Positions 52,899 to 62,530 of a DNA stretch of 64,000 nucleotides are shown piece by piece. The DNA is from Methanospirillum lacunae (GTDB lineage Archaea; Halobacteriota; Methanomicrobia; Methanomicrobiales; Methanospirillaceae), in assembly GCF_003173355.1 (NCBI RefSeq), contig NZ_QGMY01000002.1:124001-188000 (forward strand), read 5' to 3'. A program made the position numbers and the translations under genes. Numbering within the stretch: position 1 is the stretch's first letter; every line of letters begins with the position of its first letter. Below the pieces are notes generated by a model. It was not told where the DNA came from, ran no database searches, and saw only the letters and a program-made list of their open reading frames with translations.

Positions 52899-53543
52899 AT
52901 GATTCGATGCCCCACTCTGATCCTTATACTCCTGCTCCTGTGTATGGTCATGAGTATAGTCACACCTGCCTCTGCGGCAGGGATTCGTCACGATAATATC
53001 GGAGCTGTTCAGCTCTACAACCTGGCGGTGGATGAGGCAACTGCAGGCAACTTCACCCAGGCTGATAATCTTACTGCACAGGCCCTCTCGATCCAACCGA
53101 ATTTTACCCTGGCTCTTGTCACCCGTGCAAGTGTACTCATGAACCTTCGAAACATGACCGGTGCAAAAGAAGTTCTTGACAAGGCAATGGCATTTGATCC
53201 TGAAGATGCAAATGTACTGGCAACTATGGCTTCGTTTAAACAACAGAACGGAGCAGATCGTGAGGCTCTCACATATGCATCTAAAGCTCTTGAGGCAAAT
53301 CCAAACCTTACCGAAGCATGGATCATTAAAGGCACCGCTCATGGCTCTCTTGGAGAGTACGAAGAGGAGTTGAAGGCATCAGAGCAGGCTCTTGCCATTT
53401 CTCCTGATAATAAACTGGCCCAGTCTAATAAAGCATATGCAACAGGGATGTTAAACAATTCAAAGAAATCCCCTGTCAATCCTCTTATTCCTCTTGTTGC
53501 TCTTATATGTGGGGTTGTTCTGGCTATCGGGCGGCGCAGGTAA
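52899..53543 (+). CDS. Exported TPR-repeat protein
   Basis: A 214-residue protein. The signal sequence (TLILILLLLCMVMSIVTPASA) is followed by about four TPR motifs (residues 40-180, e.g. AKEVLDKAMAFDPEDANVLATMA and ALTYASKALEANPN) and a C-terminal membrane helix (LIPLVALICGVVLAIG) with a basic RRR end. It is therefore an externally displayed protein-interaction scaffold held by its tail. The hydrophobic-then-basic tail recalls archaeal sorting tails, but no PGF-type motif is present. N-x-S/T sites suggest glycosylation. Partners are unknown. Confidence 0.82.
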   Translation: MIRCPTLILILLLLCMVMSIVTPASAAGIRHDNIGAVQLYNLAVDEATAGNFTQADNLTAQALSIQPNFTLALVTRASVLMNLRNMTGAKEVLDKAMAFDPEDANVLATMASFKQQNGADREALTYASKALEANPNLTEAWIIKGTAHGSLGEYEEELKASEQALAISPDNKLAQSNKAYATGMLNNSKKSPVNPLIPLVALICGVVLAIGRRR

Positions 53544-53574
53544 CCAGGCAGGAATTTCTTTTATTTTTCATGAT

Positions 53575-54798
53575 TCAGATCAGGTTTGACTGAATCCCGC
53601 TTTTTCTTTCTTTGGCAATACGCTCCCGTGCGGTAGCACAATATTCCTCTGATACATCGATGCCTATATAGCGTCTTCCAAGACGGGTGGCAACAGTTGC
53701 AGTGGTTCCAGCTCCACTGAATGGATCAAGAACGATATCCCCCTTATATGAAAAGAGTTTCATACATCGTTCAACGAGTTCCTCTGGAAACATGGCAGGA
53801 TGATCATACTGTTTCATCCTTCGTTCAGGACCTATGGACCATTTTGCCACAACCCATGATTTGAACTCCTCGTCCGTGATATCGATATCCTCTTTCCGTC
53901 CTGTTTTTTTAAGGTCCCCTTTGCAGAATACCTCGATAAACTCCCATGTATATTTCAGGTACGGACTTGATGGGGATTTCCAACTGCCCCATGAAGTATA
54001 TTTGCAGTTGTAGTTGTTCTTCTCCCATAGGATTTCGCCTTTCCAGATCATCTTCTGTTGCATAAAGAACGAGGAGATGAGGTGATGGAGAGGGATATAA
54101 TCTGAAAAAAGGGGTTGGACATTGACAATAAATCTGCCGCCGTATGTGAGTACACGGATTCCTTCGGTAAATACTCTGAAAAGCTTGTCAAGGTATGCAT
54201 TCCAGTCTACTCCATCATCTGTCTGATCGTATTCCATCCCGAAGTTGTATGGTGGTGATGTGACAATCAAATCGATGCAATTGTCAGGAAATGATCGCAG
54301 GACATCCTCGCTATCACCACAAACAATTGTATTCTCTCTTCCTTTTGGAATTGGATTTCGATCATGTGAAAACTGATGATCCCTGGTATAGTAATGGATC
54401 CCCCGTGTCGACTCTTTTTCTTTCCTGTCTGATACCTTTCGCTCGTCAGCATACCCAATATAGATCCGTTTTCCATATCTGATGCCATAACTACCGATTG
54501 AAAGGATCTCTTCGAGAAGTGAAGAGACCGGATCGGAGAGCCCTTCTCTCTCGTAAACCTTAGTTATACCTGTCTTTCTTCTGGCATCTTCTAAAATATC
54601 CCTGAAAGAATCAGGATCGAATGCTGCCAGGTATGCACAAAAGAGATCGTCTTCTATTGTGAACTTAAGATCTTGTGGAGAAAGAGAATGGTTCAGTGTC
54701 TGGATGAAATCTTTCTCATCTCCGCTAACCTGGTGTTTTACCTTAATAGTCAGTTTGAGAAATCCATCAACCTCTTCTATCTTCCTGCGACGACCCAT
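53575..54798 (-). CDS. Orphan beta-class DNA methyltransferase
   Basis: A 407-residue enzyme that adds a methyl group to an exocyclic amino group (N4-cytosine or N6-adenine). The order is catalytic motif IV (TSPPYNFGMEYD, near residue 185), then the recognition region, then SAM motif I (DPFSGAGTTATVA, near residue 370) and GIDVSEEYCATA, as in the beta class. The SPPY form is common in N4-cytosine enzymes but not decisive. Residues 1-150 form an extra N-terminal domain of unknown role. No restriction endonuclease gene adjoins it, so it is either solitary or the survivor of a lost system. A T-rich tract separates it from the convergent TPR gene. Confidence 0.92.
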   Translation of the reverse strand: MGRRRKIEEVDGFLKLTIKVKHQVSGDEKDFIQTLNHSLSPQDLKFTIEDDLFCAYLAAFDPDSFRDILEDARRKTGITKVYEREGLSDPVSSLLEEILSIGSYGIRYGKRIYIGYADERKVSDRKEKESTRGIHYYTRDHQFSHDRNPIPKGRENTIVCGDSEDVLRSFPDNCIDLIVTSPPYNFGMEYDQTDDGVDWNAYLDKLFRVFTEGIRVLTYGGRFIVNVQPLFSDYIPLHHLISSFFMQQKMIWKGEILWEKNNYNCKYTSWGSWKSPSSPYLKYTWEFIEVFCKGDLKKTGRKEDIDITDEEFKSWVVAKWSIGPERRMKQYDHPAMFPEELVERCMKLFSYKGDIVLDPFSGAGTTATVATRLGRRYIGIDVSEEYCATARERIAKERKSGIQSNLI

Positions 54799-54931
54799 AA
54801 TTATCCTGTTCTGTACGTGTTAGAGTTCTGATCAGATATGTTCATGAGTCTAATTTTGAAATCCTGCGTAGAGTCTATAAGTGGGCAGGCTAGAATATTG
54901 AATAGATAACTTTTGATCAAGGATAGTTTGA

Positions 54932-57475
54932 ATGGCCGATATGGTGAATTTTGAAATGACCACGTCGGCCCTACAAGAATGTTTCAATGCTCTGATACCC
55001 TTTCTTTCAAATCCGTTCTGTATTCTTGATATTGATCTGTGTGTAAAATACGCGAATCCCTCTTTCCTCGCACTCTTTCCTGAGAGTCTTTCAGATGTGA
55101 TCGGTCAACCTGTAGATCAGGCTTTCAGGTGGGATAAGTCTATGATTGATCTCACCATAGTATTGAATAGGATTCTCACTTCTTCTGATTCAATTATTGA
55201 ATATCCATTTAGATTAGGCTCTTCTTATTCAGGTAATAAGACCACTCTCACGCTTATTCCGATTAGGACTCTAGGTGAACAGTCACGCCAGGTAACTGGC
55301 GTTATACTGGCTGTTTCTGATATAACAAGTCACCGGGTTGTTGAGGATCAACAATCTCATGAGATTAGACTCCTCAATATAATTCACGAAATTGCGGCAT
55401 CAGATCAAATCTCGTATCCAAACAGGATGGTCCAGCAGGTTGTTAGTAGGGTCGGCTCACTTCTTCAGATTCCATATATCTCATTTCTTGAATTCACCTC
55501 TGAATCTGATTATCAGGTACCCCTTCGTGAGGAAGTACTCTGGTCAAGACGGTACGGTTTCCTCATTGGTGAAGGATGGGACGACGTCTCGCCAATAGAT
55601 CTTACCGGGTCCAGCCAGATTTCTGATGTATTCTGTAGTCTGCCATATCTGATCCACACCCTGGAGACTGTTCCGAATGGTCTAAATGCCACAATGCTTG
55701 AGAGAGGAGTCTCGACACTTCTTATTATTCCCGTTCTGTATGATAGGGAAGTATATGGGTGCTTTATCCTTTGGAATATGGGAGAGATCCTAGCAGAACA
55801 TGATATTACGGCCCTCAAGGTCATAGGCCGGATTGTTGGAGCCGGTATGATGAACTTGAGGGTTGAGTCTGATCTTGCCCAAAGCCGGGAAAAATTCAGG
55901 GGTGTTATCGAGCATATCGGTGACATGTATTACCGTACTGATAAAGCCGGAATTCTTCTTGAGATCAGCCCCTCTATGGCGACGGCACTTGGGTATCAGT
56001 CTTCTGCCCCCCTCATCGGATTGAGCATGGAAACTATGCTGATGTACCCTGACCTCTGGCCGATCTTTCTGTCAGAGGTCCTGAATAGCGACGGGGTCAA
56101 GGATTACGAACTCATCCTGAAAGGTGCAGGAAGTAAAGTGATTACCGGTTCAGTCAGTTGTCGCCTTGTTTATACTGAAGATGGTGACCTTCTGGGTATC
56201 GAAGGTGTCATTCGTGATATCTCAAGAAGAAAGCAGTATGAGCAGCTGGTTCATGAGTCTGAGTGGAAACTCGAGCAGGCAGGAAGAATTGCCAGACTTG
56301 GTCTCTGGTCATATGATGGAAAATGTAAAACTTTCAAGGTATCACCAGAAGTCTTCTCAATCCTGGCTTTTCCATCTGACATGAATGTTATCACACTTGG
56401 TGACCTTATACATATCACTTCAGATCCTGATAAGAATCAACTTTTAAAGCATTTTCTGAATGAATCAGCTAAGAGCGGTGAGTTCGGTTTTGATATCAGG
56501 ATAGATCTCCTGGCCGGGAAGTTTAAATACATAAGGATTCATGGACAGCCCAGGAAGAGGGAAGGTGTGGTAACAGGATCGTTTGGTATTCTCCAGGACA
56601 TCACCGAACGAAAAGAGGTTGAACAGCATCTCCTCAGGTATGCAAATCAACTTGAACAGAAGACACTCGAACTTGATGCCATGCGAAGCCAGCTCCTTGA
56701 TATGAACAGGGATTTAGACCAGCGGGTTCGGATTCGTACAACCCAGATTGAGGAGTTACTGCGACAGAAAGATGAGTTTATCATGCAGATCGGCCATGAT
56801 CTCAAGACTCCTCTTACCCCATTGGTGGCTATCCTTCCATATGTACGCAAGAAGATCAGTGATCCTGAACTCATCGATCTTCTTAATGTCTCAATAGAGG
56901 ATGTAAAGACGATAAGACGGATGCTTACCAAGATCCTTGAACTTGCCCAGATGAATGCCCTTTATTCGCTCTCTGATCTCCAGCAAATAAATCTCCATGA
57001 AGCTCTTGATCAGATCATTTCAGATAATGCTTATATGATCCATCAAAAAAGTCTGTTTGTAAGGAATGAGATCCCTGATTCATTCTCTCTTATGATTTCT
57101 CCAATGCATCTTGAAACATTAATGGGTAATCTCATAGGGAATGCGGTCAAATACTCATATATTGATGGTTCCATAATAATCACAGCAAAGGAAAAACCTG
57201 AATCGATATGCATCAGAATCAAAGACAACGGGATTGGTATTCCTGAAGATGCTCTACCCAGGATTTTTGATGAGTTCTATAAAGCAGACTCTTCCCGTCA
57301 TGACCTGAATTCTCACGGGCTTGGACTTGCTATTGCCCGGCGTATTGTTGATATTTATGGTGGCATTATCAAAGCCCGGAGTGAAGGATCTGGGAAAGGA
57401 TCAACGTTTCTTGTTAACCTAAAAAAAATACCTGAGTTCAGAAGTAGCACATTACATGAGCAAGGGAATTTTTAG
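54932..57475 (+). CDS. PAS-GAF-PAS-PAS histidine kinase
   Basis: Soluble sensor kinase of 847 residues with no membrane helix. Domains in order: PAS (20-130), GAF-like (148-318), PAS (320-440), PAS (445-560, closing ILQDITERKEVEQ), coiled coil (560-620), HisKA with the phospho-His in QIGHDLKTPLTPL, and an ATPase domain with NLIGNAVKYSY, KDNGIGIPEDALP and SHGLGLAIA. It is complete and should be active. The receiver gene and cheB follow in the same unit, so it is the obvious kinase for that receiver. The GAF and PAS domains suggest sensing of a small molecule or redox state, but the ligand is unknown. Confidence 0.93.
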   Translation: MADMVNFEMTTSALQECFNALIPFLSNPFCILDIDLCVKYANPSFLALFPESLSDVIGQPVDQAFRWDKSMIDLTIVLNRILTSSDSIIEYPFRLGSSYSGNKTTLTLIPIRTLGEQSRQVTGVILAVSDITSHRVVEDQQSHEIRLLNIIHEIAASDQISYPNRMVQQVVSRVGSLLQIPYISFLEFTSESDYQVPLREEVLWSRRYGFLIGEGWDDVSPIDLTGSSQISDVFCSLPYLIHTLETVPNGLNATMLERGVSTLLIIPVLYDREVYGCFILWNMGEILAEHDITALKVIGRIVGAGMMNLRVESDLAQSREKFRGVIEHIGDMYYRTDKAGILLEISPSMATALGYQSSAPLIGLSMETMLMYPDLWPIFLSEVLNSDGVKDYELILKGAGSKVITGSVSCRLVYTEDGDLLGIEGVIRDISRRKQYEQLVHESEWKLEQAGRIARLGLWSYDGKCKTFKVSPEVFSILAFPSDMNVITLGDLIHITSDPDKNQLLKHFLNESAKSGEFGFDIRIDLLAGKFKYIRIHGQPRKREGVVTGSFGILQDITERKEVEQHLLRYANQLEQKTLELDAMRSQLLDMNRDLDQRVRIRTTQIEELLRQKDEFIMQIGHDLKTPLTPLVAILPYVRKKISDPELIDLLNVSIEDVKTIRRMLTKILELAQMNALYSLSDLQQINLHEALDQIISDNAYMIHQKSLFVRNEIPDSFSLMISPMHLETLMGNLIGNAVKYSYIDGSIIITAKEKPESICIRIKDNGIGIPEDALPRIFDEFYKADSSRHDLNSHGLGLAIARRIVDIYGGIIKARSEGSGKGSTFLVNLKKIPEFRSSTLHEQGNF

Positions 57476-57521
57476 GAGAGACACAGATTATTCAAAGGAA
57501 CCAGTCCAGGATGTGTTACTG

Positions 57522-57938
57522 ATGGAGGATGAGGAATCCAAAAAAAAGGTAATGATTGTCGATGATGATGCTCATATCAGGATTGCAGTCTGTACCATCC
57601 TGAAGGACGCTGGTTATGAGGTCGTGAACGCAGAGAGTGGCGCTGTTTGTATTGATCTATTACGTTCAGGGTTCTCCGGTCTTATCCTCCTTGATGTTAT
57701 GATGCCTAAAATGGATGGGTGGGACACCATCTCCAAAATACTCGAAGAAGATCTTTTTCACAAAATAGTTATTGTCATGTTAACTGCAAAAGATGTTCCA
57801 GATTCTAAAATGATAGGACTTCAGGAGTGGGTGATGGACTATGTTACAAAGCCCTTTGACCCTGATAATCTGGTAAGTAGGGTCCGGTATTATACTGGGT
57901 TTTTACCGGTTGAATATGGTCAGGACCATAATTTATGA
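57522..57938 (+). CDS. Single-domain response regulator
   Basis: A receiver-only protein of about 138 residues with no output domain. VMIVDDDAH supplies the acidic pair, the phospho-Asp is in LILLDVMMPKMDGW, the Thr is in IVMLTAKDV and the Lys is in YVTKPFDP. The start is uncertain: ATG 57522 leaves nine residues before the first strand, while ATG 57456 would add 22 residues and overlap the kinase gene by 20 bases. The kinase gene precedes it and cheB overlaps its last four bases (ATGA). It probably relays the kinase signal to CheB or another target. Confidence 0.9.
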   Translation: MEDEESKKKVMIVDDDAHIRIAVCTILKDAGYEVVNAESGAVCIDLLRSGFSGLILLDVMMPKMDGWDTISKILEEDLFHKIVIVMLTAKDVPDSKMIGLQEWVMDYVTKPFDPDNLVSRVRYYTGFLPVEYGQDHNL

Positions 57939-58501
57939 AGATAGCGATTATCGGCTCTTCTACCGGTGGACCGCATATCCTTGAAGAGATTTTTACTGGA
58001 TTTCCTGTGGTTCCTATTGTTATCATTATTATTCAACATCTCCCTGAAGCTTTTACAAAAACCTTCAGGGGACATATCGCTGATTTGACTGGTATGGAGA
58101 CAGTTATCGCAGAAGAAGGATTCAGGCTTGCAGAGGGCAGGATCATTATTGCACCTGCAGGTAGACACCTGGTTCTTGAAAAGAACCGGATGATACATCT
58201 TGATGATGGTCCGAAATTACACGGAGTAAAACCTTCTATTGATCGGACAATGCTTTCACTTCAGCATGTTGAGGGAGATCGACTCCTTGGTATTGAACTT
58301 ACCGGGATGGGGCAGGATGGTGCTGCTGGGATCTCCCATATTCGATCCCTTGGCGGGTATACCATTGCACAGGATCCTGCGACTGCTCCGATAAAAAGTA
58401 TGCCTCAGGCAGCTCTTGATACTGGACAAATACGAGAGGTATTGACCCCCAGAGGAATCACCAAAGTTTTGGTGAAATTTGGTTCTGGTCAACTAACCTG
58501 A
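57935..58501 (+). CDS. cheB: CheB methylesterase domain without receiver
   Basis: A 188-residue protein-glutamate methylesterase/deamidase lacking the N-terminal receiver of normal CheB. The catalytic triad is Ser9 in GSSTGGP, His35 in IIQHLPEAF and Asp128 in GMGQDGAAG, with spacing close to Salmonella CheB. It should demethylate chemoreceptors. The receiver that would normally be fused is encoded just upstream, overlapping by four bases. No chemoreceptor, CheA, CheW or CheR gene is in the window, so it may act on an unusual target or on receptors elsewhere. Confidence 0.93.
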   Translation: MKIAIIGSSTGGPHILEEIFTGFPVVPIVIIIIQHLPEAFTKTFRGHIADLTGMETVIAEEGFRLAEGRIIIAPAGRHLVLEKNRMIHLDDGPKLHGVKPSIDRTMLSLQHVEGDRLLGIELTGMGQDGAAGISHIRSLGGYTIAQDPATAPIKSMPQAALDTGQIREVLTPRGITKVLVKFGSGQLT

Positions 58502-58540
58502 TTTTCTATGTGAAGTCCAAATCGATCCTAATTATCTGCT

Positions 58541-59359
58541 TCATCCATACAAAATAAAAACGGATACCGTTATTACAGGCATTGCAACCCCAAGTACTGT
58601 GAGCACGATAAGATCGATGTGGGTTAGGGCTTTCTTCTGGAGATGATCAAGTGCATGGCTGCCATATCCCCGGCAGAGCATTGCCGAATACGTACGTTCT
58701 CCCTGTTCATATGCTCTTAGAAAAAGAACTCCCATTGCATATCCCAGTGTGCGAATCCTATAGCGATAAGGGAGATTTTTTGCCCATGGGTCAAAATTTC
58801 TTCCCTGAAGGGCGTGATGTATTTGGGTATACATTGTTGCAAACAAAAAGAGATATCTGATCATCATTCCGAGCGAGAGGGCCATTACCGAAGGAAGGCC
58901 GAGTCTGCGTCCTGCCTTGAGTAATTCCTGCATCGGTGTGGTTGAGGAGAGGAGCAGGATGGCACTGATACAGAGAAGGAATTTGAGAAGCAACAGAGTG
59001 GCAAATTCAACTGATTCATAGTATACTGGAAAGAACGGGAATGGCATGGGTATTTCAGTTGCGGTCTGGTAGTGACTGTTTTTAAAAAATATCTGGAAAA
59101 ATATGATAAAAAATCCAAACGGCAGGGTCATGACAAATCTGGTGAGGTAGGTCCTTACCGGAAGAGTCGATAAAGCCCATAAACCGGCAATGATCATGCC
59201 AAACGGAATTGCAATATATACAATTCCCCACGAAAGGGGATATGAGACAATCAGGATGATCATGAACAGGACAAGGATCAGTTTAACACGGGCATCCAGA
59301 TTGTGAGTGAAAGAACTACGAGATGCGTCCCAATCGATAGATGTTAGTTCGTCTATCAT
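58541..59359 (-). CDS. cbiQ: CbiQ/EcfT-type ECF transporter membrane subunit
   Basis: Coupling membrane protein of a cobalt (or nickel) ECF importer, 272 residues with four to five helices. It shows the EcfT coupling motif near the C terminus, RTYSAMLCRGYGS (A-R-G type), and GRNFDPWAKN earlier. It overlaps cbiO by four bases. The substrate-binding CbiM/CbiN genes are not beside it, so the metal is assigned by similarity only. Co2+ for corrinoids or Ni2+ for F430 are both plausible; the nikR gene lies 6 kb away. Confidence 0.88.
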   Translation of the reverse strand: MIDELTSIDWDASRSSFTHNLDARVKLILVLFMIILIVSYPLSWGIVYIAIPFGMIIAGLWALSTLPVRTYLTRFVMTLPFGFFIIFFQIFFKNSHYQTATEIPMPFPFFPVYYESVEFATLLLLKFLLCISAILLLSSTTPMQELLKAGRRLGLPSVMALSLGMMIRYLFLFATMYTQIHHALQGRNFDPWAKNLPYRYRIRTLGYAMGVLFLRAYEQGERTYSAMLCRGYGSHALDHLQKKALTHIDLIVLTVLGVAMPVITVSVFILYG

Positions 59360-60210
59360 CGCATTTCCGGTTTATCAGATATGAGCGAGTAGAGAGCCTG
59401 TTCGACATCTTCGAATCTGTACCCTGCCTTAATTGGCACTCCACGATTTTGCAGGGAGGTGACCAGCCTGGTGAGAATCGGAACATCCAGCCGTGCCCTT
59501 GAGAGAAGTGATACATCAGCAAATATCTCTTCAACTGTCCCCTGCCCGATCACCTCTCCGGCATGCATAACATAAACATACCTGGCCAGATCCGGAACAA
59601 GGTCAACGTGATGAGTTGAAAACATCAAGGAGATCTGTCTGGTTTGCACAAGTCTTCTTAAAAGCCCGACCAACTCCCTGATTCCGACAGGGTCAAGGCC
59701 GGATGTGGGTTCGTCAAGGACAAGGATATCAGGATTCATGGCAAGTATCCCTGCGATAGCAACACGCTTTTTTTCCCCTCCTGAAAGGTGATGAGGAGGC
59801 CTGTCTGCCAGATGCTCAACTTCAAGGAGCTGGAGCGATTGATGCACCCTCTCCTGAATTGCTTCAGGGGAGAGACCAAGATTGGTGGGACCAAAGGCGA
59901 TATCTTCCCAGACCGTTGGGGCAAAAATCTGGTCGTCAGGATTCTGAAAGACCATTCCTATCTTCTGCCTGACTACACGCAGGTTTTCTTTTGAAACACG
60001 TTCTCCATCTACGAGTACTTCGCCACTTTTTGCAGTAATAATCCCGTTGAAGTGCTTCATCAGCGTGCTTTTTCCTGCTCCATTGGATCCCAGCAGTGCA
60101 ACACATCCGTTGCGAGGCACGGTGACTGACACATTATGAAGGGCAGTAATGCCACCACGATATTCGTACGTGATCGCCCGTGTCTCAAGAATATTCATAC
60201 GCTGTATCAT
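59356..60210 (-). CDS. cbiO: CbiO/EcfA-type ECF transporter ATPase
   Basis: A 284-residue ABC ATPase. Walker A is LLGSNGAGKSTL, the Q loop is VFQNPDDQIFAP (typical of CbiO/EcfA), the signature is LSGGEKKRVAIAG, Walker B is LVLDEPTSGLDP and the switch His is FSTHHVDLV. It powers CbiQ, whose gene overlaps its last bases. The Q loop with N-P-D-D-Q places it firmly in the ECF group. The frame begins at ATG 60210, and ATG 60198 (MNILETRAI) is equally plausible. The gene order cbiO-cbiQ without M or N is unusual for cobalt loci. Confidence 0.92.
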   Translation of the reverse strand: MIQRMNILETRAITYEYRGGITALHNVSVTVPRNGCVALLGSNGAGKSTLMKHFNGIITAKSGEVLVDGERVSKENLRVVRQKIGMVFQNPDDQIFAPTVWEDIAFGPTNLGLSPEAIQERVHQSLQLLEVEHLADRPPHHLSGGEKKRVAIAGILAMNPDILVLDEPTSGLDPVGIRELVGLLRRLVQTRQISLMFSTHHVDLVPDLARYVYVMHAGEVIGQGTVEEIFADVSLLSRARLDVPILTRLVTSLQNRGVPIKAGYRFEDVEQALYSLISDKPEMR

Positions 60211-60608
60211 GAGAATAGGTTGTCAGGATATTACTGTTTTACGGAATGTATGAAAAATATATTCGATTTATTTCTTTGATCAGTTGTTCATATCCACTAA
60301 AAATTTCGAAAGATGCGAACGGATATGTCTTACAATGTAGAAAACGGCAAAATTATGCAAAAAATTGATTTGTTATACTGATTTAGAAAACCTCAGTCAC
60401 AGGTCTTTTAATAGGATCTTTCCCAGGGATCTTGCAATGCAGTATGGGTATTTAATCAGGATGTTACTTTGCCTCCATGTGATCAAGGGGTAATACGGAT
60501 TTGAAAATCTGGTTACTCATTACATAGAATGTTTAATCGAAGAGACGATTACAATTGTTAATTACTCCTTGGACTGTCCCATTATCTGGTTCAGTTTTTT
60601 TCAGGATA
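60211..60608. other. Intergenic region upstream of cbiOQ
   Basis: 398 bases between cbiO and the next minus-strand gene. A TATA-like AAAATATATTC at about 60254-60265 lies around 45 bases before the cbiO ATG. No metal-responsive inverted repeat like that before nikR was found. The rest is AT-rich with no gene seen. Confidence 0.45.
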
Positions 60609-62462
60609 TCACAATTGAAGAATAAATGATCCCTTTGGAATACACATTTCAAAACAGGCTCCGGATCCTTGTATCCCGATCTCTTTGATTGATATTCCGG
60701 TAAGTGCAAGGATCTCCCTGATTAGAAACATCCCAAATCCTGTGTTTTTTCCATAACCCTTCGCAAAAATCTTATCTTTATCTTCTTTTGGTATACCAAC
60801 ACCATTGTCTGACCATAATAGACACATGGTCCCATCTCCTGCCAGTTCAGCAGTTACCCTCACCTCTGTGACCGTTTTGCCATGCCTCATTGAATTATCA
60901 AGGAGATTCTCAAAAACTTTTGGTAAAAGTGGGTCAGCAAATATGGTGAGTCCACTAACATCATTTCGAATAGTGATGTTCTGGGATGATAGGTCATCGA
61001 TAATTTTCTGAGCGTTCTGCCACTCGGGCTTGTTTATCCCGAGATCCTGGTAACTCCGGGTAAATTGTATCTGACGGTGAATAATAGAAGTCGCATCCTC
61101 GATCTTCTTCATTATATCCTTTGGTACATGTGAAGAATTCTCTGATGACGCAATATCGAGATAATTAAGAATTATGTGAATCTGGTTGAGGATATCATGA
61201 CGGGTGACATCTGATAGAAGGTTGAGTTTTTTGTTAGCTGAAGCCAGGGCATTTACAGTTATCTGCAATGTCTGTGCATACCTTTCAAGTGCCTCTTCTC
61301 CTTCCTTTCTTGAGGTAATATCTGAAAGAACAGCCATTATTGCATCTGAACCCTGGTAAGGAATTATCGTAGCTTTGACCATGACATCAAGAATGGTGCT
61401 ATCATTTCTGACAAGCCGCACCTCATATGGGGGAACGTTTTCCTTATTGAACCTGCGTTCAATATTCTCTCTCACTATTCTGTGATGTTCTGGAAGAAGG
61501 TATTGATAGATCTGGTTTCCGATAGGGTTCCCCTTTTTCGTTGAAAGACTGATAATACCTGAAGAGTTTATATAAAGTATCTTTCCTGTCCTGTCATAGA
61601 TGATGACATAATCGGGGAGATTATCAACAAGGCCTCTGTTAAATGCTTCACTCTCACGTAGGGCGTTCTCAGCATGAACTCGGTCTGTTAAGTCATGATA
61701 ACTCCAGACCCTCCCCATTATTTTTCCTTCACAGATCTGAGGTCTGACATGTGATTCAATCACTCTGCTGTCTTTGAATGAAAGAAGGACTGGCTGATTC
61801 TTTCTTCCTGTTGTTGACCCCTGAATCGTACGCTTTGGTTCAGGTATAATCTGATCAGATATCAATGCCCAGATTTCTGCCCCCGATCTCCCTTCAACCT
61901 GTTTTTTTTCAAGATTGAATATTGTGAGAAAGCGTTCATTATAACCGACTATATTTCCTTCAACTGTTTCTACGAGTATTCCATCCTCCGTTGCCTCAAG
62001 TGTTGCCTTGAGGAGCGAAAGCATCTTTTTGTTTTCAGCCTCGCTAATTTTGAGGGCTTCATCAGCCTGCTTTCTGGCTACAATCTCTCCAAGGTTCTTT
62101 ATTAGAACCATGAACTGTGGGGCGGGATCCTCTCCCTTTACTAAATAAAAATCTGCCCCTGCATTTAATGCATCGATTGCAACCGATTCACACCCCTCCC
62201 CTGTGTAGATAATAAAAGGAATAGAGTTACCCTGACTTCTCACTATTCGGAGTAGATCAAGACCATCTATCTCTGGCATGAGATAATCTGCGATGATAGC
62301 AGAGTAAGAGTTTTTCTGGAGCATTTCAAGAGCCTGCTGGCCTGAATCAACTGACTCTACTGAGTATCTCGGTTCTTCGGTAAGATAATGCGAGATTATT
62401 TTTTGAAACTCCTGATCATCATCGACCACCAGAACTCTGATATCAGTAGGCTCCGGATACAT
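60609..62462 (-). CDS. Hybrid receiver-PAS-PAS histidine kinase
   Basis: Soluble 617-residue signalling protein. The N-terminal receiver (8-125) has LVVDDD, phospho-Asp in AIIADYLMPEIDG and the Lys in YLVKGEDP. Two PAS domains follow (150-270 and 285-400, ending ITSRKEGEEAL). The kinase part has the methanogen-type acceptor motif VTRHDILNQ and an ATPase domain with NLLDNSMRHG, SDNGVGIP and KNTGFGMFLI. Input by phosphorylation and by PAS ligands would meet in one kinase. The R-H-D acceptor matches that of the kinase at 2244. Partner proteins are not in this window. Confidence 0.93.
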   Translation of the reverse strand: MYPEPTDIRVLVVDDDQEFQKIISHYLTEEPRYSVESVDSGQQALEMLQKNSYSAIIADYLMPEIDGLDLLRIVRSQGNSIPFIIYTGEGCESVAIDALNAGADFYLVKGEDPAPQFMVLIKNLGEIVARKQADEALKISEAENKKMLSLLKATLEATEDGILVETVEGNIVGYNERFLTIFNLEKKQVEGRSGAEIWALISDQIIPEPKRTIQGSTTGRKNQPVLLSFKDSRVIESHVRPQICEGKIMGRVWSYHDLTDRVHAENALRESEAFNRGLVDNLPDYVIIYDRTGKILYINSSGIISLSTKKGNPIGNQIYQYLLPEHHRIVRENIERRFNKENVPPYEVRLVRNDSTILDVMVKATIIPYQGSDAIMAVLSDITSRKEGEEALERYAQTLQITVNALASANKKLNLLSDVTRHDILNQIHIILNYLDIASSENSSHVPKDIMKKIEDATSIIHRQIQFTRSYQDLGINKPEWQNAQKIIDDLSSQNITIRNDVSGLTIFADPLLPKVFENLLDNSMRHGKTVTEVRVTAELAGDGTMCLLWSDNGVGIPKEDKDKIFAKGYGKNTGFGMFLIREILALTGISIKEIGIQGSGACFEMCIPKGSFILQL

Positions 62463-62530
62463 TGCTAGCCTGTAAGCTGATGAACTGTATAAAGGATTCT
62501 TCAGGATGGGATCATTTATCAGTAAATAAT

